6,536 nucleotides of DNA, taken from Methanobacteriota archaeon (GTDB lineage Archaea > Thermoplasmatota > Poseidoniia > Poseidoniales > Poseidoniaceae). The stretch is taken from contig JAAZUV010000079.1 in assembly GCA_018623995.1 (NCBI GenBank), forward strand, positions 1 through 6,536. The letters are read 5' to 3'. A program made the position numbers and the translations under genes. Shown piece after piece: positions 1-6,046 of the stretch; position 1 is the stretch's first letter, and the number at the start of each line of letters is the position of its first letter. The notes below the pieces were generated by a model. That model was not told the DNA's origin. It ran no database searches and was given only the letters and a program-made list of their open reading frames with translations.

Positions 1-126
1 AGGGTTAACGCAGCAAACCCACTGATTCGTTTTAGCCTCATCAAAGGGCTCGCAGTGGGTTTTGTCAGACGTTACCCTCTGATTGGGCCTCTAATCAAAG
101 GCCTCCTCTGCTCATATGCACTCTAA
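1..126 (+). CDS. C-terminal fragment of an unrecognised protein (5' end outside window)
   Basis: Reading frame 1 is open from the first base to a TAA at 124-126, giving 41 residues. The peptide is rich in Leu, Ile, Gly, Arg and Lys, with repeated short blocks (LIKGL twice, PLI three times) and a run GLAVGFVRRYP. It has the look of an amphipathic or membrane-touching C-terminal tail. I do not recognise the family. Support for coding comes from the open frame and from a second, diverged copy of residues 14-22 at 713-740, in which three of four base differences are synonymous in this frame. No promoter can be seen because the gene begins before the window. It could still be a chance open frame over a short stretch, so confidence is moderate. 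Confidence 0.5.
   Translation, partial: RVNAANPLIRFSLIKGLAVGFVRRYPLIGPLIKGLLCSYAL
40..67 (+). repeat. Direct repeat copy A (28 bases, within the gene end)
   Basis: This segment matches 713-740 at 24 of 28 positions. All four differences are transitions. Read in the frame of the gene fragment, both copies encode nearly the same peptide: IKGLAVGFV here and IEGLAVGFV there. A looser match continues, with a Tyr-Pro pair about two codons further on in both copies. The copies flank the DUF1772-like gene. Confidence 0.75.
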
Positions 127-136
127 TTTTCGATCG

Positions 137-144
137 TGTATTAT
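137..144 (+). promoter_or_regulatory. Possible TATA-like element before the DUF1772-like gene
   Basis: The sequence TGTATTAT is the most TATA-like run in the short gap between the gene fragment and the next gene. Its centre is about 28 bases before the TTG at 170 and about 40 before the ATG at 182. Archaeal TATA boxes sit roughly 26-27 bases before transcription start, so a transcript could begin near 168-170. There is no clear purine-rich BRE in front of it. This is a weak call. Confidence 0.25.
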
Positions 145-181
145 CAGGAAGAATTGTTAACACGTTTGTTTGGCATCATAC

Positions 182-676
182 ATGGAGCCTTTACACGTGA
201 CCCTCATGGCGACGATAATGCTCTGCTCATTGGTAGCAGGGTTGTTGTTTGGATTTGCGATCGTTGTTATGCCAGGCATAGCGACACTCACTGACAAGGA
301 GTATCTATTGGCATTCAAACACATGGATGGAATCATACAAAACAACCAACCACTCTTCATTCTCGTCTGGGCTGGTTCAATTCTATCAATAATCATCACA
401 TTGATTCTAGGAATAATGAACCTTGGCGGAACACAAATGTATCTTCTCGTATTTGCATCGATCCTGTATCTATTAGGAGTTCAGTTGCCCACGTTTCGAT
501 TTAACATCCCTCTAAACAATTCACTGCAAGATTTGGATATTGAGTCCTTGGAGGAATCTGAAGCCGCATCATCTCGTGTTGATTTCGAAATTCCATGGAA
601 CCGTTGGAACAAAATTCGAACTGTAAATGCTATTTTCACCGTCTTAGTGTTGCTTTTAATTTTCATCAGATACTAA
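182..676 (+). CDS. DUF1772-like small integral membrane protein
   Basis: A 164-residue membrane protein from ATG 182. An in-frame TTG at 170 would add four residues, and a TAA at 158-160 closes the frame upstream. Hydrophobic segments lie near residues 8-30, 55-75, 82-98 and 145-162, so four passes are likely. The pattern resembles the DUF1772 (anthrone-oxygenase-like) family: a first helix ending in VVMPGI, then a polar stretch with a Met and an IQNNQPLF block before the second helix, and a late PWNRWNKIRT segment before the last helix. The acidic hydrophilic stretch near residues 112-135 lies between helices three and four. Many DUF1772 members are uncharacterised, and no enzymatic role can be claimed here. 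GC over 181-660 is about 41% by hand count, below the neighbours. It has its own gap on both sides, so it is probably a single-gene unit. An AGGAAG run at 146-151 is too far away to be a good ribosome site for ATG 182. Confidence 0.75.
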   Translation: MEPLHVTLMATIMLCSLVAGLLFGFAIVVMPGIATLTDKEYLLAFKHMDGIIQNNQPLFILVWAGSILSIIITLILGIMNLGGTQMYLLVFASILYLLGVQLPTFRFNIPLNNSLQDLDIESLEESEAASSRVDFEIPWNRWNKIRTVNAIFTVLVLLLIFIRY

Positions 677-712
677 TTTTCATCCCGATTACCCATTCAC
701 AGATATTGAGAA

Positions 713-740
713 ATCGAAGGACTTGCAGTGGGCTTTGTCA
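713..740 (+). repeat. Direct repeat copy B (28 bases, in the convergent gap)
   Basis: This is the second copy of 40-67, with 24 of 28 bases identical. It lies in the 80-base space between the stop of the DUF1772-like gene (676) and the stop of the opposing deacylase gene (757). Read on the plus strand it encodes IEGLAVGFV followed by a Tyr-Pro. A TGA at 707-709 sits two codons upstream, and the similarity fades before 757. It is therefore not a gene today and looks like the remnant of a gene end. Confidence 0.65.
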
Positions 741-756
741 TAGCCTATCCCGTTGA

Positions 757-2064
757 TCAGGCTTCCTCTTCAGTGTTGTCTTCACGATTGACTTCTTCCA
801 GTGTTGCTTCAAGCCATCCACTGTCGACACTGCCACCATCCCATTCGCCACGAACTTCGACTTCAATTTCTTCTTCCTCTCGCCATACGGGCTCATCAAG
901 TGATCCTTGCGTGATAAACCTGCCAAACCCATCGACTTGTTCTTCGAGCAGAGACATGTGCTTTGAGACTGGTAGGAAATGACCAACAGGCATCCCTGCT
1001 GCTACGAATGGGTTCGTTGCAATACATATCATGAGCCCATCTTCAGGGGCGAGGATATCGACAGAAAGACCGGGTGTTGCCGGGTCGGATATGCGAGCAA
1101 CCACGTCACCCTCTTTCATGATTGAACCACTGTCAACGAACAAGTCGAGGAGACCTCCTTCGCCAGCTCTGAGCCATGTGGATCCACTCGCAAGCATTCT
1201 GAACCGAGGCCTATGTGGCTTCCCAGGAACCATCTTGAGTTTTCGAAGAACATTCATGACACCATGAACGGCAACTTTGACCGATGCTTGGTCGAGCCAG
1301 TTTGCTCCGCCACCTTCGTAGGTTATGGCTGGAATGTCCTCCAAATTTGCATTGTTGCGAAGCGATCCTTTCGGTGGTTTTGAATCAAGAAGAATTTCGA
1401 TTCCAAAGGCTTTCGCAAGGATGTTTGAGCCAGCATGAGCGAGGTCTACTCGGAGTTGAGGCATGTTCGAACGACCTTTTCCTGCGCTATGTAAGTCAAT
1501 GATTGCATCCGAGTCTTCGACGAGATATTTCCAAACTTGAGCAGCGACTCTTCGAGTCGATGAGCCCTTAGAGTTGCCAGGGAAGTTTCGATTCAAATCT
1601 CTTCCATCGGGGAAATATCTCGATTTCGATCGGTAACCTGGCATGTTCACAACTGGCACAATTCGAATGGTACCTGCCAGTGTTTCTGGATCGAGTGGCT
1701 TTTCTGGGTCCGTAAATGCTGTACTTAGCAAATGTGTACAAGCAGATGGTCCAGTGAGTTCATCTCCATGCATGCCTCCAAGAATGGTAATCGTAGGACC
1801 TGGGCGCTTGCCGTGAATGATGGTCACAGAGGTTGACCATGGGTCCCCGATGGTAACTTCAAGCAATGGGAGTTCAATCGTTCGAATGGTTCCTCTTTTC
1901 ACCAGTTTTCGGTAAAAGCGATAATCGCCCCATTCCGAATTTCGATCCCATTCTGCCCGGTCTTCAATTTGATGCTCCTGTAAGGCCTTTTGGATGGCCT
2001 TACGACGAGTTCTGGACAATTCATGGGCAATTCGAACAGGCTTGCGCTTCGTTTTGCGAGCCAT
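757..2064 (-). CDS. Succinylglutamate desuccinylase/aspartoacylase family protein (M14-type zinc deacylase)
   Basis: A 435-residue protein of the AstE/AspA branch of the M14 zinc carboxypeptidase fold. These enzymes hydrolyse an acyl-amide bond on an amino-acid substrate in the cytoplasm. Zinc ligands are visible: GGMHGDE gives His99 and Glu102, and IIDLHS gives His192. DLNRNFPG at 156-163 is the usual substrate-binding segment, and TYEGGG places the probable catalytic Glu at 250. Residues about 290-366 form the C-terminal beta domain common to the family. Two parts are extra: a basic N-terminal stretch (11 Lys/Arg in the first 26 residues; family similarity starts near residue 60) and an acidic C-terminal tail (15 Glu in the last 45). 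The ATG start is supported by a GAGGGG ribosome site eight bases upstream that overlaps the stop of the isomerase gene. It is the last gene of the minus-strand unit. The substrate cannot be told from sequence, so no gene symbol is given. Confidence 0.88.
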   Translation of the reverse strand: MARKTKRKPVRIAHELSRTRRKAIQKALQEHQIEDRAEWDRNSEWGDYRFYRKLVKRGTIRTIELPLLEVTIGDPWSTSVTIIHGKRPGPTITILGGMHGDELTGPSACTHLLSTAFTDPEKPLDPETLAGTIRIVPVVNMPGYRSKSRYFPDGRDLNRNFPGNSKGSSTRRVAAQVWKYLVEDSDAIIDLHSAGKGRSNMPQLRVDLAHAGSNILAKAFGIEILLDSKPPKGSLRNNANLEDIPAITYEGGGANWLDQASVKVAVHGVMNVLRKLKMVPGKPHRPRFRMLASGSTWLRAGEGGLLDLFVDSGSIMKEGDVVARISDPATPGLSVDILAPEDGLMICIATNPFVAAGMPVGHFLPVSKHMSLLEEQVDGFGRFITQGSLDEPVWREEEEIEVEVRGEWDGGSVDSGWLEATLEEVNREDNTEEEA

Positions 2065-2072
2065 TTGTTCAA

Positions 2073-2078
2073 CCCCTC
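2073..2078 (-). promoter_or_regulatory. Ribosome binding site of the deacylase gene
   Basis: GAGGGG on the minus strand ends eight bases before ATG 2064 and overlaps the TGA stop of the isomerase gene (2077-2079). It decides the start of the deacylase and suggests translational coupling with the gene before it. Confidence 0.6.
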
Positions 2079-2745
2079 AGTTTTCCAAGCCTGCAACAAG
2101 GTCGGCAAGCACAGCATCAACATCGCTCGCTTTGGTCACACCAGAGGCGAGCAAGACGCCATGTGCGCCAAGTTCAACAGCAGTTTTAACGTCCTTTCCA
2201 TCCTTTACACCAGCGCCACAAAGGACGCGAACCTGAGGGTTAATCGCACGAACGGCATTGACCGTATCAGAAACGATGGCAGGATCTGCTGTTGTTACTG
2301 AAATGTCCCCGCCTATGAGTTCTGGTGGCTCAACTGCGATGAATGTAGGGCCAAGCTCTGCTAATTGATGCGCTTCATCAACATCGGCTGCGCAAGCACA
2401 CATCGGGAATTCATCCGGCAATTGCTGCATAAGTTGTTGGACATGTTCGATGTCGACTTTGTGCTCTGCATGGTTGATTATTGTTCCTTGTGCTCCTCGT
2501 TCTATAGCGTTTTCAGGTTGAAGCCAACCTGTGAACGACCCTTGTCCAACTGGGTCGAGATGCTGACTCCACACTTCCAAGGATGGTGCGGCTTGTTTGA
2601 CTGCATAGAGGTCAAAGGCAGAGACGACTGCAATCATCCTCACATGGTCCTTTGATGCCCGTTCCATCGCTTGTGCCAAATCGACTGCCTTCTGACCCAT
2701 GGCCGTCGCATAGGTTTTGAAATTGACAACAATGAGGGGCTGCAT
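2077..2745 (-). CDS. tpiA: Triosephosphate isomerase, archaeal type
   Basis: Interconverts dihydroxyacetone phosphate and glyceraldehyde 3-phosphate in glycolysis and gluconeogenesis, in the cytoplasm. The 222-residue length fits the short archaeal TIM family; bacterial and eukaryotic forms are nearer 250. Visible active-site parts, numbered from the ATG: VVNFKTY with Asn8 and Lys10, INHAEH with the electrophilic His92, AVEPPELIG with the catalytic base Glu139, and phosphate-binding GAGV (177-180) and GVLLASG (196-202). The frame is open to a GTG at 2760 that would add five residues (MCGII), but archaeal homologues begin just before the VVNFKTY strand, so the ATG at 2745 is preferred. No strong ribosome site is seen. 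It follows the nucleotidyltransferase by 42 bases and precedes the deacylase by 12, so all three are probably co-transcribed. Confidence 0.95.
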   Translation of the reverse strand: MQPLIVVNFKTYATAMGQKAVDLAQAMERASKDHVRMIAVVSAFDLYAVKQAAPSLEVWSQHLDPVGQGSFTGWLQPENAIERGAQGTIINHAEHKVDIEHVQQLMQQLPDEFPMCACAADVDEAHQLAELGPTFIAVEPPELIGGDISVTTADPAIVSDTVNAVRAINPQVRVLCGAGVKDGKDVKTAVELGAHGVLLASGVTKASDVDAVLADLVAGLEN

Positions 2746-2787
2746 GATAATCCCACACACTAATTCTTCTTGATATCTTCCGTTCTA

Positions 2788-3792
2788 TCACTCGACTAGC
2801 GGCCATTGTGCATCGGAAAGAACGGTATTGTCTGGAACAATCGAGTTGTGATCGACAACCACGTTGTCCAAAGCACAATTCTTTCCAATGGTCGAGTTTC
2901 GGCCAATGAGCGTCTCGTTGAGTTTCGAATTGGTTCCGACTCGAACGTTGTTGAGAAGGCTGCATTTGTTGAGTTCAGCAGATGTTATGGATGCTCCTGT
3001 TGAGAGCATGCTGTTCTCGACATTGCTATCGCCTTGAATGCTGACGGAATCGTCTGCATGCCAATTGGAATCAATCCGCTTGCCGCCTTTCCATCGCTCA
3101 TGTGCAATGCTTGCTTCAACACCGAGCGACCAGCTTTTCGGGGTTCCCGCATCGATGAAATAGCCATCAAAGGAGAAGCCGTTCAACTTTCGTTCTTCAG
3201 CGAGAACGGGAAACACTTCGCGCTCGAGTGAACTGCGTCCCAAGGGGATGTAGTCGAAGATGTCGTCTTCGAACAGGTATGATCCCGCGTTGATGAGATT
3301 TGAAAAGACCTCTTCAGGTGCCGGTTTTTCTTTGAATTGCGTGATGCGTTGCTCATCGTCAAGACCTACGATTCCGAAACGTGTTGGGTCTTCAACTTCC
3401 CAAAGTGCCAATGTACCTATGCCACCGTTTTTTTGATGCAGATCAAGTCCAACTTGCATGTCCAAAGATGAGACAATGTCGCCATTGAGGCAGACGAATT
3501 GTCCTGATACGACGTCTCTGCAGTTGCCGAGTGCGCCTCCTGTTCCGAGTGGTTCAGTTTCTTTGACGATCCGAACATCGTAAGGGACATCGGCCGCTTT
3601 GAAGTATGCTTCAATGTCATCAACTTTGTATCCACCCGCTACAACAACCTCGTCGACTTTGTCGCTCGGTACAACTTCCACAACGTGTTCGAGAAGTGTT
3701 TTGTCTAACATTGGTAGGATTGGTTTTGGAATTTCATAGGTCCAAGGACGCAGTCGTGTGCCGAAACCACCCGCCAAGACCACGACCTGCAT
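2788..3792 (-). CDS. Sugar-1-phosphate nucleotidyltransferase (NDP-sugar pyrophosphorylase)
   Basis: A 334-residue enzyme that joins a sugar 1-phosphate to an NTP, making an activated nucleotide sugar and pyrophosphate. The Rossmann-like catalytic domain starts at residue 1. It has LAGGFGTRLRPWT at 6-18 (nucleotide and pyrophosphate loop), the KP pair at 23-24 (IPKPILP), LNGD at 102-105 (metal and substrate), FKEKP at 153-157, NAG at 168-170 and IDAGTP at 213-218. From about residue 240 to 325 the sequence turns into imperfect hexapeptide repeats typical of a left-handed beta-helix, as in mannose-1-phosphate guanylyltransferase and glucose-1-phosphate nucleotidyltransferase relatives. Sugar and base cannot be assigned from sequence. 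The frame stays open to 3984, but that would run across the divergent gap and into sucC. The family N-terminus fits the ATG at 3792, and the extra 64 residues look noncoding. It is the first gene of the minus-strand unit. No ribosome site is evident, which allows a leaderless message. Confidence 0.92.
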   Translation of the reverse strand: MQVVVLAGGFGTRLRPWTYEIPKPILPMLDKTLLEHVVEVVPSDKVDEVVVAGGYKVDDIEAYFKAADVPYDVRIVKETEPLGTGGALGNCRDVVSGQFVCLNGDIVSSLDMQVGLDLHQKNGGIGTLALWEVEDPTRFGIVGLDDEQRITQFKEKPAPEEVFSNLINAGSYLFEDDIFDYIPLGRSSLEREVFPVLAEERKLNGFSFDGYFIDAGTPKSWSLGVEASIAHERWKGGKRIDSNWHADDSVSIQGDSNVENSMLSTGASITSAELNKCSLLNNVRVGTNSKLNETLIGRNSTIGKNCALDNVVVDHNSIVPDNTVLSDAQWPLVE

Positions 3793-3907
3793 GCTTGACG
3801 CGCACTGTTTTCGCTTTTCAACTTGTAGTGTTGGTGCTTTGGATGATTGAGACAACGTAGCCGCACAGTTCAAAGGCGTTCTTTTGCTCGCAGGATTTAG
3901 TGATACA
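3793..3907. promoter_or_regulatory. Divergent promoter region between the minus-strand unit and sucCD
   Basis: This 115-base gap separates the start codons of two units facing away from each other, so it must hold both promoters unless a transcript begins inside a gene. I see no clear TATA box in either direction. Read on the minus strand, a GAAAAGCGAAAAC run at about 3808-3820 is purine-rich like a BRE, but it lies only about 15-30 bases before the nucleotidyltransferase start and has no TATA behind it. On the plus strand, AGGA at 3892-3895 is 12 bases before the sucC ATG, too far for a good ribosome site. No inverted repeat that would suggest an operator stood out. Confidence 0.45.
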
Positions 3908-5116
3908 ATGAACATCCACGAATACCAAGGTAAAGCACTGTTCAAAGCCCATGGCGTGAAGGTCCTCGATGGCGTCCACTGCACAAGCGTTGCAGATGCA
4001 CTTCAGGCCTATGATGCGCTTCAGTCAAAGGTTGTTGCAGTCAAATCTCAAATCCATGCTGGTGGCCGTGGAAAAGGAAACCTGTACTGTCCAAACACTG
4101 GAGATCTCTTGATGGAAGGTGGTGTAAAAATTGCCTTTTCTCGAGAGGATGTTGAAACCTATGCTACCAACATTTTGGGGCACGTCCTTGTGACCAAGCA
4201 AACTGGCGAAGAAGGGAAACTGGTTAATCATCTGTATGTCGAATCAGGATGCGATATTGCTCACGAGTACTATCTCGCATTGTTGGTCGACCGTGAAGAG
4301 AAATCAGTTCTTATCATGGCCTCAACGGAAGGTGGAATGGACATCGAAGAAGTCGCTGAAGAAACTCCAGAATTGCTGCACAAGGTAAACGTCGATCCCA
4401 ATGCAGGTTTGATGGGTTACCAAGTTCGTGATCTTGGGCTTGCACTCGGACTCTCCGGTGCAGCACACAAGTCGTTTGCAAAGATGCTTCGTTCGCTGTA
4501 TGCACTGTTTGTCCAAGAGGACTGTGCAATGGTCGAAATCAACCCCCTGGTCCGAACAGGTGACAATGAGATGGTTGCTTTGGATGCCAAAGTCAGCTTC
4601 GATGAGAATGCAGAATTCCGTCACAAGAACTGGGACGACCTACGCGACCTTTCCGAAGAGGAGGATGTTGAAATCCGGGCAAAGGAAACAGGTCTTTCGT
4701 ACGTCAAACTCGATGGTAACATTGGCTGTCTGGTCAATGGAGCAGGTCTTGCCATGGCCACCATGGATGTCATCAAGTTGTATGGAGGAGAACCTGCAAA
4801 CTTCCTTGACGTTGGTGGTGGAGCCAACGAGGAACAAGTGAAGACAGCATTTTCAATCATCCTTGAAGACCCCAACGTCAAAGGAATCCTCGTCAACATC
4901 TTCGGTGGAATTATGCGCTGCGACATCATTGCTCGTGGTGTGATTGCTGCAACGGAAGCGCTCGACCTCAATGTGCCACTGGTTGTCCGTCTAGCAGGAA
5001 CCAACGTGGATGAAGGCAAGGCGATTCTTGCTGCTTCGACTCTCAATATTCATCCTGCTGATGACTTGGCAGATGGTGCTCAAAAGATTGTAAAACTGAT
5101 TGGAGGTGAGGCCTGA
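3908..5116 (+). CDS. sucC: Succinyl-CoA synthetase (ADP/GDP-forming), beta subunit
   Basis: The beta subunit of succinyl-CoA synthetase, which with the alpha subunit interconverts succinyl-CoA and succinate while making ATP or GTP in the citric acid cycle. It has 402 residues, against 388 in E. coli SucC. The N-terminal ATP-grasp domain has MNIHEYQGKALF at the start, VKSQIHAGGRGKG at 45-57, and EINPLV at 210-215 with Asp226 in ALDAKVSFD for metal and nucleotide binding. The C-terminal ligase domain has DGNIGCLVNGAGLAM at 269-283, FLDVGGGAN at 299-307 and NIFGGIMRCD at 330-339. About 14 residues (roughly 57-70) sit between GRGKG and GGVK, where E. coli has almost none; human SUCLG2 has a shorter insertion there. 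A TTG at 3884 would extend the frame by eight residues, but the ATG at 3908 matches the family start exactly. The TGA overlaps the sucD ATG. ATP versus GTP preference cannot be read from sequence. Confidence 0.97.
   Translation: MNIHEYQGKALFKAHGVKVLDGVHCTSVADALQAYDALQSKVVAVKSQIHAGGRGKGNLYCPNTGDLLMEGGVKIAFSREDVETYATNILGHVLVTKQTGEEGKLVNHLYVESGCDIAHEYYLALLVDREEKSVLIMASTEGGMDIEEVAEETPELLHKVNVDPNAGLMGYQVRDLGLALGLSGAAHKSFAKMLRSLYALFVQEDCAMVEINPLVRTGDNEMVALDAKVSFDENAEFRHKNWDDLRDLSEEEDVEIRAKETGLSYVKLDGNIGCLVNGAGLAMATMDVIKLYGGEPANFLDVGGGANEEQVKTAFSIILEDPNVKGILVNIFGGIMRCDIIARGVIAATEALDLNVPLVVRLAGTNVDEGKAILAASTLNIHPADDLADGAQKIVKLIGGEA
5102..5109 (+). promoter_or_regulatory. Strong ribosome binding site of sucD
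   Basis: GGAGGTGA, a full match to a canonical Shine-Dalgarno sequence, lies inside the last codons of sucC and ends six bases before the sucD ATG. It fixes the sucD start and supports balanced expression of the two subunits. The organism's 16S rRNA therefore very probably has a usual anti-Shine-Dalgarno tail. Confidence 0.85.
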
Positions 5117-6045
5117 TGGGAATCTGGATCGAAGAAAACGCAAAGGTATTGGTACAAGGAATCACAGGAAAGCAAGGCATGTTCCATGCCGATAAGATGG
5201 TTGAATACGGGACCCACATCGTTGGTGGTTGTACGCCTGGCAAGGGCGGCCAAACCGTTGAACTCCAAGGAAAGAATTTCCCAGTTTGGAACTCAATGTT
5301 TGAGGCGATTGAGGCAACAGATGCTGATGCAACCGTCATTTACGTACCTCCTCCATTCGCTGGCGAAGCCATCATGGAAGCGGCAGATGCGTTCGACCAA
5401 ATCAAGGGCGAAGGTGTTGTTGTTTGCATTACGGAAGGCATTCCAACCCTTGACATGGTCAAGGCCGTTGCCTTCGTCGAGAATCGCCCAGGTGTGCGAT
5501 TGATAGGACCGAATTGCCCAGGCATCATCACTCCAGGCGAGAACGGTGGAGCAAAGATTGGAATTATGCCCGGGCATATTCACGCGAAAGGACGTATTGG
5601 TATCGTTTCAAAATCGGGTACATTGACGTACGAGGCTGTTGCTCAAACCATGAGCATTGGTGAAGGACAATCCACTTGTGTCGGAATTGGTGGAGACCCT
5701 GTCAACGGAACTGGATTCATTGATTGTCTTGCAGCCTTTGAAGCAGATTCGCAAACCGAAGCCATCGTCATGATTGGTGAAATCGGTGGAAATGCTGAGC
5801 AAGAAGCTGCCGCATGGGCCAAGGAAAACGTGAGCAAACCAATCGTCGGATTCGTTGCAGGTGCAACAGCGCCTCCAGGCAAGCGAATGGGGCACGCTGG
5901 TGCCATCATCTCTGGTGGAAAAGGAACTGCAGAAGAGAAATTTGCAGCCTTCGAAGCCGCAGGAATCGCCTGTGCAAAGGATCCGTCCGAACTCGGTGCA
6001 GTTCTTCTCGAAGCCTTGAAGAAAGCCGGATTGAGAAACGAGTGA
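5116..6045 (+). CDS. sucD: Succinyl-CoA synthetase (ADP/GDP-forming), alpha subunit
   Basis: The alpha subunit of succinyl-CoA synthetase. It binds CoA and carries the phosphohistidine that passes phosphate between succinyl phosphate and the nucleotide held by SucC. It has 309 residues, against 289 in E. coli. The CoA-binding Rossmann domain has VQGITGKQG at 13-21, GGCTPGKGG at 37-45 and YVPPPFAG at 76-83. Then come ITEGIPTLDM (105-114), IGPNCPG (130-136), SKSGTLTYE (165-173), GIGGDPVNG (190-198) and GEIGG (221-225). GKRMGHAGAI places the active-site His at 260, equivalent to His246 in E. coli. The extra length comes from small loop insertions, such as near residues 48-56 and 95-100. The start overlaps the sucC stop as TGATG and has a strong ribosome site. 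All catalytic elements look intact, so the two subunits should form a working enzyme. Confidence 0.97.
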   Translation: MGIWIEENAKVLVQGITGKQGMFHADKMVEYGTHIVGGCTPGKGGQTVELQGKNFPVWNSMFEAIEATDADATVIYVPPPFAGEAIMEAADAFDQIKGEGVVVCITEGIPTLDMVKAVAFVENRPGVRLIGPNCPGIITPGENGGAKIGIMPGHIHAKGRIGIVSKSGTLTYEAVAQTMSIGEGQSTCVGIGGDPVNGTGFIDCLAAFEADSQTEAIVMIGEIGGNAEQEAAAWAKENVSKPIVGFVAGATAPPGKRMGHAGAIISGGKGTAEEKFAAFEAAGIACAKDPSELGAVLLEALKKAGLRNE

Positions 6046-6046
6046 T

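Noticed and set aside
15..62. Inverted repeat with arms at 15-24 and 53-62 (ten pairs)
   Set aside because: The 28-base loop is long, no T-run follows, and it lies inside the open frame of the gene fragment, so it is not a convincing terminator or operator.
86..103. Small hairpin GGCCT/AGGCC in the gene fragment
   Set aside because: Five base pairs with an eight-base loop are expected by chance and it is not followed by a T-run.
677..756. A terminator between the convergent genes
   Set aside because: There is only a short TTTT run at 677-680 after the plus-strand stop and no stem-loop was found, so no terminator is called, although one or two must act here.
728..982. An 84-codon plus-strand frame beginning GTG in repeat copy B
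   Set aside because: Most of it runs antisense to the deacylase coding region and gives a Ser-rich low-complexity product. Only its first few codons are of interest, as the repeat copy.
2746..2760. GTG start for triosephosphate isomerase, five residues upstream
   Set aside because: The frame permits it, but the ATG at 2745 lies at the usual distance before the first beta strand and catalytic Lys. It remains possible.
3884..3907. TTG start for sucC, eight residues upstream
   Set aside because: Family members begin MNIHEYQ-like, which matches the ATG at 3908.
3793..3984. A 64-residue N-terminal extension of the nucleotidyltransferase frame
   Set aside because: It crosses the divergent gap and the first codons of sucC, has no family resemblance, and the ATG at 3792 fits the normal family start exactly.
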